The notes under the pieces: generated by a model
Databases searched by the model: none
What the model saw: the letters and a program-made list of their open reading frames with translations, nothing else
What the model was told of the DNA's origin: nothing
Shown: positions 50,202 through 63,225 of the stretch, one piece after another
Position numbering within the stretch: the stretch's first letter is position 1
Layout of the letters: every line of letters starts with the position of its first letter
Assembly: GCA_035582835.1 (NCBI GenBank)
Contig: JAYKAV010002319.1
Span: forward strand, 806,001 to 870,000
Source: Phoebastria nigripes
Lineage: Eukaryota; Chordata; Aves; Procellariiformes; Diomedeidae
Direction of reading: 5' to 3'
DNA length: 64,000 nucleotides
Position numbers and translations under genes: made by a program

Positions 50202-51014
50202 CTGAAAAAACAGTTCAGAGATGGCTTACAATGAAACAGAAAATACAATTGCTTTGTCTCAGATTTAGACAAACAGTAATCCATGAAAAAAGGGAACACC
50301 TGCACCTGTGACTGTGCCCAGCACATACAGGAGCAGAAAATCCAACTGGAAGTTAGTTGTCAAAGTAAGTGTGCTTCCAGCACAATCTGCCTGCTCATGT
50401 AGGGTCCAACTTGCTATGCTGCTTGAATTGCCCCATCCTTGGAACATGGCTAGAAGTCCCAGATTAATGATTGTTGCAGCTGAGACTTTGGCCTAAGCAA
50501 CAGTTGAAGCAGTAGTTCCTAATCTCCTGGCCTTTAAAATAACTTATTTCTGTCTCCACAACACATTTGGATTTACATCATTCCTGAATCTCTTCCGATT
50601 CTGGCTCTATGGGAAGGTACAAAACAGAAAGCTCCACAGGGAAGCCCCCTAACTGCCTTCATGCCTCATAATATCATTTGAGGAAAGCAGCCCATTTTTC
50701 TCCACGGCTCATCCACTGAAGTGTTCATGGCATCAGCAGTACCGGCAACAACCAGGAGACAGTTCTCTTCCCACGTCAGATGAAAGTAATGAAACAAAAT
50801 TCTACAGTTGGTTGCCAGCCCCCCCAACTGCCTGGGTCTGAGAGTTTTTGGGAGAGAAGCTGGAAGATGTGAAATGTAAACATGGTCCAGAAACTTTTTT
50901 AAAGAAATGGAAACAGGGATTCGTGCATAAGGAGGATCCCAGGGATTGGAATCGAATCCTTATGTGTAGCATCAACATAAACAGAAGATGCGTTCTCTCA
51001 TAGCTATGGTTACA

Positions 51015-51048
51015 CTTTTGTATAACTGAGAAATCAGTTATACAAAAG
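51015..51048. repeat. Perfect 15-bp inverted repeat with 4-nt loop
   Basis: The arm CTTTTGTATAACTGA (51015-51029) is exactly complementary to TCAGTTATACAAAAG (51034-51048) around GAAA. The pentamer TACAC occurs on both sides (51011-51015 and 51051-51055). It lies in a TLN2 intron. Function unknown. Confidence 0.95.
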
Positions 51049-51164
51049 AATACACTAGGTCCCTGAATTCTTTAGGTTTCAAGGTTTTCTTGCCTAATCA
51101 TCCCCAGAAAACATATTTTAAGTAGACCACAGATGCAGTAGTCTAGTTAGTAGTGTCTGAATTT

Positions 51165-51186
51165 TGTGTGTGTGTGCGCATGTGTG
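51165..51186. repeat. (TG)n alternating tract
   Basis: Twenty-two bases of TG/CG/CA alternation lie in a TLN2 intron. Confidence 0.9.
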
Positions 51187-53346
51187 AGTGAATAGGGGGC
51201 TGGTGTGGAAGAAGATAGATCAGATCCAACTTCCCAGACTTGATCTATACTGCAGAAATGGAAACGGTTGCCTAACATCAAATTAATTCTTTTATAACAA
51301 TTCCACAGGGAAAAGTAGTTTCACTTAAAATTTCTTTAGCAAACTCTTCAACTACAATATTGCACCAATTTGCCCTGTAAGATACTTTCCCAGCCTTTAC
51401 CAAGCAATGTCGGAAATTTACTTGGGACAAGAATGTGCCTGGTTCACACACATCTATGCAGTTGGGTAAGAATTTCCCACTGCCTCCATACCAAATAAAA
51501 AGGTCAGTGAGGAATCTAAGCCAACAGTCAGTACCATTTACTGTTCAGTACTGAAGCGATGGATGTGGAGCAGATCAAACTTGTCCTTCCTGCCTACATG
51601 CCAGCTATGCTTTTCTGGGAGGAGTCCATACCACATGCCTCAGAAGGTTTCTTACAAAAGCAAAACATTTCCCCCAATATCAGTAACAAAATCTTCCCAC
51701 CAGGCAGGTTGGCGCCATTCACTATGGGCAAGAATTTGGTCAGTCATTTTAGAAGCCAGCTTCCTGTACTTCTGGCTGACCTGGAGATACAGGCTACCAC
51801 AGCAGTCAGAGGATACCCCGTAGTGACAATTACCTAAGCACTAGTAATTAGTAAAGAAAGAAGAGAAGGAAAATGGGTTAGGGCTTCATTATTTCAGAAG
51901 TATCTTAATGGCTTTATTAATTTATGAGAAGTATCATAATGAGAGGATGTGCCACAAACAATTCTGAAGTTTGATGTTTCATTAAATTTTGATTTTGGTT
52001 GGGATTAATTTCTTCCCTTAAAGACCACAGTATTATTTGCAGATCCTCCAAGCAGGCAAGAAACTATCAGTAAAAGCCATTTGCTGCAAAAATTCCTGGA
52101 TCTTTCAGCAAGTTACTATAGAAGAGTGACAGATAAAGCAAAACGGCTAAATTCAGTAAAGCAGGCTGAACAGATCTGCTACTATGGTGCTATATTTGAC
52201 AGGTGTGCTTCTATTAGAACAGCAAGCTACAGCTTTCCTCAAACAGACAGATTAAAGTGGTTTTAGCAATTATCTGAACTTGGACGGAATAGGATGCAAG
52301 TGCTGCTAGCCTCAATCTGAAAGACACAAACAGAAATGTATCTGTGGGAGCAAAGAAGCCAAAACTACCTGAGGGAGATTCAGGGCTGGCACCAGGACAG
52401 AAATACATTCTTTATTATTCTGTATAACTTTACAGTGGTGGTGGTGAGAAAAATAAAGCAAGCTGTATGCCATAATGAAACTAAATAAGAACAGGTCTTA
52501 TCACATAAAAGCAGACTGCACAATAATCTAAGCGAAGCAGGTAAGTCAAAACTCTCATTTTTTGGGCTGTCTCCACAGCCAGATTTCAGTAGGTCTTAAT
52601 AATATCTTGTTTTATGCATTATTGATAAGTTCTATAGCTACAGCTTATGGTGGGTCTTTTCAAACAGTTACATCACTATTGTTCTGAAACAAGTGCTCTG
52701 TGCTCCTGCTGGAACTAAAAGCACAAGCTCCCCAGGAATCCTAGCTGAAGTAGACAGCATAGTGCTTTTGTGACAGGATCCATGAGACAGTCTGCTCAGA
52801 ATAAAGAACTAGATGAAATTGGAAACCATAACTATACAACAACAATGATCCTATAACAAATTGTTCTCACAGGTAACCTATCTGTTTGATGTTCAGATTT
52901 TAAGTTTCAAAGTATATTAACCGGGAAAAAAAACAGTGATGGATGTGAAATGAATTACAAAGACCTCAATCCTGACCAGACCAAAAGGATGACACATGTT
53001 ATAAGCACTCTTTCTGTTGGTCCCAACAATAATTACAAGCACGTCCACTTAAATGTACTGAATTTGCATGCAGGCCTGTGTCCCCATTGAATCAGACAAC
53101 AAAACATTGAGGGCACAACTAGTAAGGCCCTTTGCTATTCTGGTCCAGAGTGGTATTGTATACTGTGACATTTGTTTTTGGATCCCCAAGCTGTCTTGTG
53201 GGACTATACATTACTAGCTTGAATCACAGATCTTCACGAAAGGAAAAAACAACCCACAAACACAAAAAATCCCCACAGCTGAAACATCTGAAGAGCTAAA
53301 CACTTGATTACACTTGTGAAGTTTAAATAAACATAATTGTGTTTTT

Positions 53347-53383
53347 TTTAAAACAGAACCAGGCCTGGGCCATGTATTGTGAT
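53347..53383 (+). repeat. Repeated 37-nt motif, copy 1
   Basis: The motif contains CAGGCCTGGGCCATGTATT (53360-53378), identical over 19 bases to 54510-54528, with further similarity on both sides. It lies in a TLN2 intron. Confidence 0.85.
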
Positions 53384-53520
53384 GAGCAATGAAAAGATTT
53401 ACATTTTCATTAGTCATTCCCAAGCTCCTTTCCTACTGTTTTAACAGAGAACCAGTAAGAGACTAGATTCAGTTTTGATGCTTTCCCCCGCTACTGTTGC
53501 TACTTGTCCTGTTTACCCAC

Positions 53521-53646
53521 CTTTCCCTGTGCCACCAGTTCTCTCTGGGCTGCTGAAGCTGACTTCACGAGGGCACTGGTAGCAGCTGCAATGGATTTAG
53601 CTGCTTCTAGGATCTGTTCTTCGAAATCCAGAGTCTCATCTGCTTG
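53521..53646 (-). CDS. TLN2: TLN2 coding exon (R13 helix with a vinculin-binding segment)
   Basis: The exon has 42 codons, phase 0 at both ends, with an acceptor ending TTATAG and a donor GTGGGT. The peptide begins QADETLDFEEQILEAAKS and ends QRELVAQGK, about residues 2335-2376. It holds the first core helix of the R13 bundle. The segment around EQILEAAKSIAAATSALVK matches a known talin vinculin-binding helix (TLN1 residues about 2345-2369, from memory of the family), which is exposed when the bundle is unfolded by force. KSASAAQ is the TLN2 form; TLN1 has KAASAAQ. The TATAG acceptor lacks the usual CAG but is preceded by a pyrimidine-containing stretch. Confidence 0.96.
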
Positions 53647-54496
53647 CTATAACCAAGAAAGAACAATGTCACACATTATTCACCTGAAAGCAGTTGTATT
53701 TTCAAGATTGAAGACATATACAAAGTGAGACAAGAAGAATTTGGAACACATCAGTAAATTCAGTAAGACATACAACATCATTTTCTGCGAAGGAGTTTCA
53801 TGTGGACTAAAGCTGGGAGTCAACATAAGTGAATTTAAATATTAAGTTGCCCTTGTGGCTGCTCACACATGAAATTGAGTATTACACAAGATACTTAAAG
53901 AATTGCCTTCAACTTTCCAATACATTACCTCCACTAGGGCTACGCACAAATACAGTCAGGAAAGTGCAGGTCTGAAAAGAAATTCTTGTTTTTCCATATC
54001 AAGATTATCTTTGTAGTGCTATAATACTGGCTTCCAGGATTGCTAAACTAGGTAAAGCATTTTCTAAATACTTAAAGCATTAAAAAAGAACAGTGATAAA
54101 TGTATATTGTCTCATTCACCCGTACTAAGAAATGTAACGTAGATACCAAGCAAGTGCATAGATTTAACAGCTTTTGGTTAAGAGCTGTCATTTCACAGAG
54201 AGCAGCATTGTGAAGCAGTCCAGTTTAGTCATCCTGGAGATATGAAGTTCCAAAGGTCTGTCTGGAACACTTCAGTCATCCAAATGTGTCTTTCAACAAG
54301 CATGTGCAAATAGAGAGATCAGCTGTTCCTAATGAGGCTTCTTGCTATTTAAAATGCAAATCTATTGTTCCATAAAACAACAACTTCCCTGACTTTCTAA
54401 TCATTTAAACAAATACTGAAAACATTTATCCATTTAAGCACGCTTACTAGCTTCTGAACACTTAACAAAATAGATAGAGAAAAATGGTTATTGTTA

Positions 54497-54533
54497 TTTT
54501 AAACAGAAGCAGGCCTGGGCCATGTATTCTGAT
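54497..54533 (+). repeat. Repeated 37-nt motif, copy 2
   Basis: This matches 53347-53383 with two substitutions and a one-base length difference. The two copies lie in different TLN2 introns, on either side of the exon at 53521-53646. Confidence 0.85.
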
Positions 54534-57168
54534 TGCTTTTTATACAAATAAACCAACAGAATGTATTTTGTTTGTGATCAGATCACAAGCCTACCAGAAT
54601 CCAATGCAGTATGACCAGTAGGGCTAGTGGATACAATACCAGAACAGACCACCTTGTGAGAGATGAGGCTTTTGAAACACAGGTTTCTTCCAACTTATGC
54701 AACCATGCCATTCTTGTGTCAAATAACTAACTTTAGGAACACCAGCTAAGTGGGTTTTGAGTTAGAAACCTGGGTACTTCATTTGCAAGTCTAAGCACAT
54801 CCATCTAACTTTAAGTCAGGTTTAGTTCTCCTGTTACTGCAATCTGATGAAATAGTAGTCAATTATAAAATAATAGAAGATAATTATGAGTAATTACAAA
54901 TCATTACAAAATGGCACATCAAGCAGTCTCAGTCCTACAGCACTTCACATGACTGCCACATAACTAAAACAAAGTGCAGGAGATGAAACTGTAGCATCCA
55001 TAGACACCAGAAAAACAGAATGGTCTGAAAATAAAAACTGATGTGTAGATGAAGTTGTTTGGCACTTTAAAGTTTTTCTTATCCTTTAGGAAAAGCCACC
55101 TAATTCAAGGAGAAGTATTTGTCTTGCCTTGCTATTGGGCTAATCCCATCAACTGAAGTGTATGTCTTTGTAATAAGAGTTAAGAAATTGCTTTGTAAAG
55201 CGAGCAAGTCATGTTCCACATGAATTTTTGGCAATGCTTGCATCCTGAACATTATTATATCCAAGTGGTAATCACATTGGTCCTGAATTTATGCAACAGG
55301 CCTCAAGTCTTATTTATAAAACTCCTACTTCAATCATGACATCACAAAACCAAAGTGACTAAATGGAATTCAGTTTTATTCTTTATACGTCAGCTTTGTC
55401 AGGAATTCAAACTTAAGCGAGTGAGCATTTCAGTATCTGCCTATTTATTATAAAGGAGGTATCATTCTTTCATAAAGTTTAATAAAATGCCCATGGCCAT
55501 ACTCTGATCTATTAGGCTGCTGTGTATGTGCCCAGATGATATTCAATTTGTGAAAAACCAGCCACCAAAAAGAGGGTGAGGAAGAGTAGTTGTCTGAACT
55601 CAGTTCAGTGTAGTGAGTGGACTGAATATGGCACATAACTGCTAAGCAAAAATGACTACTTTCAAAGGGAATGCAGAGAAATCAAATCCTGCATTACTGA
55701 GAATGCTATTGTACAGTGGCTGCATTAACTTCCACAGTGGAGCAGCGGGTAAAGCTCAGCAGGAAAACTGACAGCTAAACCTTAGATTCCCCCCCACTTA
55801 GTACCAAATGAATTTCTTTCCGATTATATTGAAATTTGGGGGTGGGGAGAAGAAACCACACCCTGCATTTCTCAAACTTCCAAATCCTACATTTCCTGTC
55901 ATCTCACAACTTCTTTTATTTCTGGGAAAAAAGAAAAAAGTTTTCTATTGACAGTTGATCCCTTCTGTGGAGAATTTATTTTTGAAGCAGCCTTACACAG
56001 CACTCAAACTGTGGAACTTCTGTTGAGTTTTCATCTTTTCTAACAAATCCTTGTTTTCTAGTCCTTCCCTGCAGTTTTCCCTTCAGCATTCTCAGGTATG
56101 ACATCTGAGGGCTGGATACTCATGTTTGAAAGGGGGAAGTAGGCACAATGCTCAGTCAGCGCTGTGGGTATGTTTACCTGCCTGTACTCTCCAAAGAGCA
56201 TTCCTTAGCAATAAGGACATGTAGCAGTCCAAGACTCAACACAGCAAAATGGCCTACAAGAGAAGTAATTCTTCTACCCATTCCCATTATTAAAAAGCGT
56301 GTCCTGAACTGTCTTAAGTTCACACTCATCAACAGTACCCTCACAACATGTGTCAGTTCACTGCCTTCATGAACAAAGTTAGGAACAACGATGTGATACA
56401 TGGCAGAAAATGTCACCCTGTAAGATTTTAGTTACTTGAGAAGGCTACTTGGGTTTCTTTAGAAAACCAGATGTATGAGACAAGTGATTAGCTTCTCCTT
56501 CCTCAAGCCCCCATGAAGATCAGCATCTCTTTTCCCACAAGCTTAAACTAATAAGCTGTTATTGACTATGTATGGGTATAAATGGATTGGAAAACAAAGT
56601 CACCAGAACAGACAAACCAAAATTATTAGGCTAGCTACAAAGTCTGTAGCATGAAATATCCTGAAAATGTTGATTGCACCATTAAAAAAAAAAAAATACA
56701 ATTTGAGATGTTTTTGTACTGTATTTTAACCAGTTTTCTACAGAATCTCCATTATTAGGGGTAGCATAAATAAGGTCAGGGTTAATAGGAGAACAAATGA
56801 GCCCCCAATCTCATTGCTAAACAGTAGAAAAAAGTTACAAAAGACAAACCATTTTATTTTGAAGCAGCTTTCATCTTCTATTTCATAAAGAGAAAACCAA
56901 TATGGGTAAGTTACTGCACTAAGCCATGGAAAACACAATAACCATTTCAGTGAAAGTCAGTTCTTGGCACAGCTGCTGCTCACTGTTGTAAAAGGCCCTA
57001 CACAACCTAAAAGTCCCTCCAAGAGCAACTCCACTGATAAAGGAGCCCTTCATGTATATATTTTAAATCAGATTAGATTAGGAGTCTGCAGGAAGTCTTC
57101 TAAACCTGCTTGTGAGTGAATGTACTCCTTCATATAGCCTTCTACTATGTTAAAACCCCCGGAGACAG

Positions 57169-57253
57169 GGCAGGACACTGTAGGAATATGTTTGATATAT
57201 AGTTGGATTAAATAACAACCTAATATATCAAACATATCACACAGAGTCCTGCA
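57169..57253 (-). ncRNA. MIR190A: MIR190A precursor (mir-190a hairpin) in TLN2 intron
   Basis: The block folds into a hairpin of about 83 nt. The paired segments are 57170-57176 with 57246-57252, 57178-57181 with 57241-57244, 57186-57200 with 57223-57237 (15 bp, perfect) and 57202-57205 with 57216-57219, around a 10-nt loop. On the minus strand the 5p arm at 57218-57239 reads UGAUAUGUUUGAUAU and onward, which I recognise as mature miR-190a-5p (seed GAUAUGU). The 3p arm is at 57182-57202. The loop and flanks also match the vertebrate precursor as I remember it. It lies in the same strand and intron context as mammalian mir-190a inside TLN2, so it is probably co-transcribed with its host. Confidence 0.98.
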
Positions 57254-58346
57254 GAAAAAGGCATCCAGGTTTGATTCATCTTGGGAAAAAAAAGGACAAA
57301 CTGCTGAAAGCTAACAGCAGGGAACTCTTATTGACTACTAAAGACACTTGTGTTTGAAGGCATAAGCCTGCACAGAAGCATGAAGAGCATACCAACAGAA
57401 AAGGGGTAGGTACAGCAATGCTCTTTGCTGTTGTACCTCATCTACCACACCTTTTTCCTTAAAAGTGTTCTTTTTCCAGTATTAGTGAAACATGTAGTTT
57501 TTATTAGACAAAATGTTTTTCTTCTTCAAAAAATTACTAATTTTGGGGGGTTGTTATTTTACAGCCAGTGGCATATTTGCATAACAGGAGGAGTATGTGG
57601 CTGCACTGCAAGACACTTGACCCTCCAAAAATGGAAAAAAGAAAAAAAGAGTCCACACTCAGGAAAAATGTAATTGTATTTAAAGGAAATATGACAGCCA
57701 AAACTTGCTTAATAAACAATAAAGATCTCACTGCTTAACAGATCATTCCCCACCTTGAACGCTGCAATGAGACTACTGAACAGGTTTTGTGTTACGGGGA
57801 GGAGTAACACACCTACTTAGGAGAGTCCTCAAAGTGTTTGCAAGATACAAGCTCAGAAGACAGACAGATATTAACAGGGTATCAATGGGGCAGTGGACTA
57901 GCAGACTAAGCATTTTAGGAGCACGTTCACCAGCAGCCAAACGACCAGGATTTAAAGCAAACAGAATATGCATTGTACAATAAAATATGGGCAGCAGTTA
58001 GCAGGTCTGTGTCTTATTAGAGATTGTTCTCTGGGATAAGGTGATTCCCAGTAGTGGGAAATGAAGACACCTCATGCTAAGACATCAAGGGGGTATGATA
58101 GGTGCAAAAATATGAAGAGAAAACAAGGAAAAGAAGAATTAAAAAAAATCCAAAGTATCAAAAAAATTAAGATAGTGGAACAAATGAGGAAAAAACCCTA
58201 CCTTTAACTATTGATTTTTTTCTTTAGAGGTAATAGACAAACTGGAACACACAAAGATGAAAATTTCAAGCCTAAATCAAATGACTCCCACTCCCTGCCC
58301 CAATAACAGAAGCTTACCCAAAAATAGAGAGTCAGCCACCAATTAA

Positions 58347-58364
58347 TAATGATGATGATGATGG
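58347..58364 (+). repeat. (ATG)n microsatellite
   Basis: A short ATG trinucleotide run in a TLN2 intron. Confidence 0.9.
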
Positions 58365-60263
58365 ATTTCCTGCAGGCAGATTATTCTAAAAGTACCAACT
58401 AAAGACTTCTCTGCAAGTTCACTTGATGATGATTACTGTTAACCAAAGCAGGATGTTGGTCTAGCTGGACCAGCGGTCTGTTCCATTGTAGAAGATAGCT
58501 ACTATTCCTGCATTTCGTAGACTAAGCATAAGAAAAATCAGTTGTATCAACCCTCTTACCTAGTCTAGGCATTCACACTACAACACTACATATATTGTCA
58601 AAGACGAGCATCAGAAAGACAGAGCCTGTTCAAAGCAGGAAATCCTACTCTGGGAGGATACAAGCTACAAGTCCTCAGCAGAAAAAGTGATATTTGAGCC
58701 ACTCTTGTGATCTTCCTAGTACCTTTGATGTCTATTACAATCCATATTGTGAAAGGGATTAAACATCTAAAAAAAGGATGTAAAGGCTGTTTAAATCCCA
58801 AATTAAACAAACAGTTGGATATGAATTTTAGTTTCAGAAAATGACAAATAAACAGACCAATAAATCACAGGCAGGCTGGATACTCAAATTAACATGTTAA
58901 ATGAGGAGCAGGTGTGAGATCTGTATTCACTGGGAAATTACAATGACCCTGGAGTGGCTTAGATGTTGGAAGGAAACGGCTCCACGGTTACTAGGCAACA
59001 CACATATGCTATTGTGCAGTGATTGTATAGAAAAGGTGATGGAGGACTCTTCCTCTCCTCAGACTCAGCCTGTGTCCTCTGCTCTGTAGAATCTCATTAT
59101 AAAGGACCATTTTTCTTTACAAACAAAATAGATGTACTTGTTAAAAAATGCAGGACAAAGAGCATTTCTTTTTCATGAGCTAATTTATTCCCATCACTAA
59201 GCAGGGGGGGTGGGAAGTCCTCAAAGAGTGAAGCTACCAAGAACTATTTCATCTGATGTTCCTGAATGACAAAATACCACCCTGCACCGAAAACAATCAT
59301 CCAACACTGAATGTTCTTGAGGCCCTGCTTTTTAGAAAGACTCCTCATTAGCTTTACTTAGAAAACAGTTTTGCACCTACAAGGCAGCATAAACAGGGAA
59401 ATAAATACATAGTCAATTACACAGCCAAAGCATGATTTTCATTTTAAAGAGATGCAATTCTAGGCAACATGGTAATTTCTTCTAAAACCTGCCTGTTATT
59501 CCACACTAGGCAAAAGGTAGCAATTCCCCGTGATCCAGTCTTGTGAGCTATGCATACAACTATAAGTAACAGCAGTTTCATATATTCCCTTTGTACCATG
59601 CATGAAAATAGTTGGCTTAATTTTATATAATATATTCAGAGACACGTTTGAAATGACCTGGCAATGTGCAACACTACTTGCTTTCATAATGAACTGCAAC
59701 TTATTTTCCTTCAGGAAAATTAAATAGAAATGGTCATACCACATATCTGATTTGATACTGAAGCAGCTACTCTCTTAGCATGGCATAAAATGCTATGTTT
59801 TTAATCTTAGAAAATCCTGAAGGTCTTTTGCATTCTGCTGAATCCCTTCTGTGTTGCTGCTGCTTTCTCCTGCTATACTACACACATTCAGATGAGAACA
59901 AAGGGTCTTCAAAGGAAAGCAAGTGAGAATGACTTTTCGCATCAGTAAAATGTGTTTGGAAACAGAAAAGTAAATAATCAACAGTAATGATACTGTAACT
60001 CTTAAAAGCATTTCTAACATTTGGCTTTTCTTCCTTTGCTTGCTCATGGCTGGTGCTTGACTCACTCCCTGAAAAGCATCTTTTTACCCTCTTCCTTCAG
60101 CGGTAAGTCCCATCCAGTGCAGTGTCTAGTAGCACCGAGACTGATACAAGGCTTGATTGTTTATACCATTATTGTGGACAGTAACAAAGTATACACCAAT
60201 ATGTGGGCTATACGCATCTTCTGCTTTATTAACTTCAAAGAAACAATGGGGATGGACACTCAC

Positions 60264-60388
60264 CTTTGGCTTGGCTCTTGGTTTCAGCTGCTCTAACTTC
60301 TTTGCTGCAGCCTCAATTGATGCTGCAGCCCCTAGTAGCTCTGTCTCCGCAATGACTGTTGGGTCTTCTGGATCCACCCACTCTGTCC
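60264..60388 (-). CDS. TLN2: TLN2 coding exon (R12/R13 junction and R13 upstream helix)
   Basis: The exon reads from an acceptor ending TTTCAG to a donor GTGAGT. Its first two bases finish a split glycine codon; 41 full codons follow, starting TEWVDPEDPTVIAETELLG and ending LKPRAKPK. It corresponds to about residues 2293-2334 of talin-2. In the family this stretch forms the linker out of R12 and the upstream helix of R13, which packs on the actin-binding core and restrains it. The ETELLGAAASIEAAAKK form matches TLN2; TLN1 has ENELLGAAAAIE. The exon ends in phase 0. The exon coding the residues before it is not in the window. Confidence 0.96.
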
Positions 60389-60953
60389 CTGAAATTAATG
60401 GAGACGAAGACAATAACTTCAGCGCCACTGTGAGCTGCCATTCAAATAGAGTGATTTACAATCACACTTCAAGTGTCAAATATGGAATGCATGTCGTAGA
60501 AAGCTGATTTTAGTACCATAATGGCATAAAAACACTGTAGTTTATGCCACTGAGAGCAAAATGTAAGTCAAAGTGAAGAAAAGTATTTAGCAGGATTATT
60601 TTATTATGAAAGTAACTTAAGAACTGTGTAAGCAAAGCAGCTTCAAAAAGGGATACTGTCCATACTGGGAGCAAAACTAGCTGTCACTCAACTTTCGTTT
60701 ATCAGAGCTCTTACTAAGATGGTTTCTAACTTGACCAAGTTGTAAGGTACATTGAGAAGTCTGACATAATGGTAAAGAGGACATGTTATAGACAACAGAC
60801 AATCATCCACAGCACACTTTTCAGAGTCTTTTTTCTGGCAGTGGTTAGAGATGAAGCTAGTATTGACTGAAGAAAGCAAGCTTTTGGCAATGTGTTTCTA
60901 ACAGCAATGTAGAGAAGGTCAAAGCAGTTTCTGTAACATATCCAAAGGTCAAC

Positions 60954-60976
60954 TTTTTTTTTTTTTTTTTTTTTTT
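60954..60976 (+). repeat. T23 homopolymer in TLN2 intron
   Basis: An uninterrupted run of 23 T, which is poly-A in the gene sense. Confidence 0.95.
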
Positions 60977-61640
60977 GGTTGAGTTTTTGGCATTTCTCTT
61001 GGCTCAAAGAAATTTTGTAGGTCCACAAAATGAATAATTGGCTGGAGGTGATTTCAGATTTTTGGAAGTTATCAATACATTATTATTTTCAATTTCATAA
61101 CATTATTCTCTGGATGGCAAGATTCAGAAAGCATCCATGTTCTGGATTAAGGGAAGCAATGGAACAGCCAAAAGGAAAATCAAATAGAGAGAGAAAAGGA
61201 AACCAGAAAAAAAACTTCTAAGTTCGTAACTACTAAGGGCAAGGGGAGGAAGTGGCATCACGGATGGAAACAGAAAAGGATGGGAAGCAGTGTACACCAG
61301 GCAAAGGAAGACTAAGCTAGAATGAAAAAAAAAAAAGGGGGGAAAAAAAAAATCTCTTAAGGCCTTGTTAAACTTATTGAAACTGGATCAGAAAGTTTGG
61401 GTGAACCTAATATTAAAACATCAACTGAAACATTAATTGTGATTAAGGAAGAGCGACTGGGGAGAAGGATACTGGCACTTTGCATCAGGGATAGTATGAC
61501 CCATGTCTGATTCATCAAACATCAAAGGAAATAACCTTCAATGCTTATGGATCAACATTGCACCAGCTAAAGAATGAGGCAGTTTCTGCTATGGATGACC
61601 AAATCACAGGAGAATACAAAATGACTGGCTCCTATTTATG

Positions 61641-62277
<637 letters not shown>

Positions 62278-63206
62278 CTACATTTCATGCTGCTAATCCC
62301 TGTATAGTACGTATATATGTATTTTATATCAAATATCAAAACATTACCAAAGACAATTTCTCAGCTCGAATGGTGTACAAGATGAAGGAATTCTATATTA
62401 AACCCTAGTATTGGCAGATAAGCAGGGAAAAAAAATATTTTTGATACAGGCAGCATGTAGAAACACAGTCAAAACCAAACTTGTAAAATGTAGCAGTTCC
62501 TCTTCAAAAAAAGGCATTTCACAAAGGTGAAAACATTTACATGCTAAATTGGTTAGGAGACAGAATTTTATCATGTATCTATAAATGAAAATTAGGAATG
62601 AAAATTGGGAATGGTTAAAAAACATTTTACTTTCCACAAAAAAGCTTGTAAAGTGAATAAAAAAAAAAAAATCCCCTACAGGCAGTAAGTGAAAAATGAA
62701 ATAAAAAGTGAATTTTCATTTTAATGAATACGAATTAAAATGTGAAAACTACTGGAAATGAATAAATGTCTCCAAAGATGAGGACAATAAAGAGATTTTT
62801 GAAAAGCATTTAGGGAATAGAAAAATTCTGATATTGGCTTGGCTTGTTAGCAAATGAAAACGGAAACTTCGAAACGTAAGAAAGAGTGCAGAAAAGGCTG
62901 AAGAATTCAATAGATTTACCTGAACAGGGAAAAAGCAAAATGTAGATCACTGTTACATGAAACAGAGTAACTATATTAAGACATAGAGGAAAAAAAAACA
63001 TAAGAAAATAATAAGGGATTCCCACATATGAAAAGTGTTTAGTCAGTATTCTTTTCCAAGGAATGTGTACTGATAAAAGCAGGAAATAACTGAGGAAAAC
63101 CTACAGTGTATATTACACAGAATATCAGAAAAATGAGTATAGTGTTCTCTGGCCTAGCTTAGGAAAGAATGATTGAACAAATATGAATTTATGAGAAGCC
63201 TTTGTT

Positions 63207-63225
63207 GGGGGGGGGGGGGGGGGGG
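63207..63225 (+). repeat. G19 homopolymer
   Basis: A run of 19 G directly left of a CR1 tail and the N gap. Confidence 0.95.

Larger units (their letters stand above)
50202..53520 (-). other. TLN2: TLN2 intron (3.3 kb)
   Basis: The intron runs from donor GTGGGT to acceptor TTTTTTCAG on the minus strand. It contains a perfect 15-bp inverted repeat (51015-51048), an alternating purine-pyrimidine tract (51165-51186), and one copy of a 37-nt repeated motif (53347-53383). No exon was recognised. Confidence 0.88.
53647..60263 (-). other. TLN2: TLN2 intron holding MIR190A
   Basis: The intron is 6617 bp, with donor GTGAGT at its 5' end and acceptor TATAG at its 3' end (minus-strand sense). Contents: the MIR190A hairpin; a short trinucleotide run of ATG near 58347-58364; a copy of a 37-nt motif near 54497-54533 that also occurs in the next intron at 53347-53383; an A13 run near 56682. 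No further exon, CR1 or LTR was recognised. Confidence 0.9.

Noticed and set aside
58441..58510. Possible old interspersed repeat (GGTCTAGCTGGACCAGCGGTC)
   Set aside because: It is reminiscent of a widespread amniote repeat motif, but too short and diverged to support without a library search.
44184..60388. TLN1 instead of TLN2
   Set aside because: Isoform-specific residues (AFGKAEDDD, KTKFVGG, LREDEG, ASVQGHASEE) and the intronic mir-190a fit TLN2, not TLN1.
60157..60507. 116-codon plus-strand frame over a TLN2 exon
   Set aside because: It is the antisense shadow of the exon at 60264-60388.
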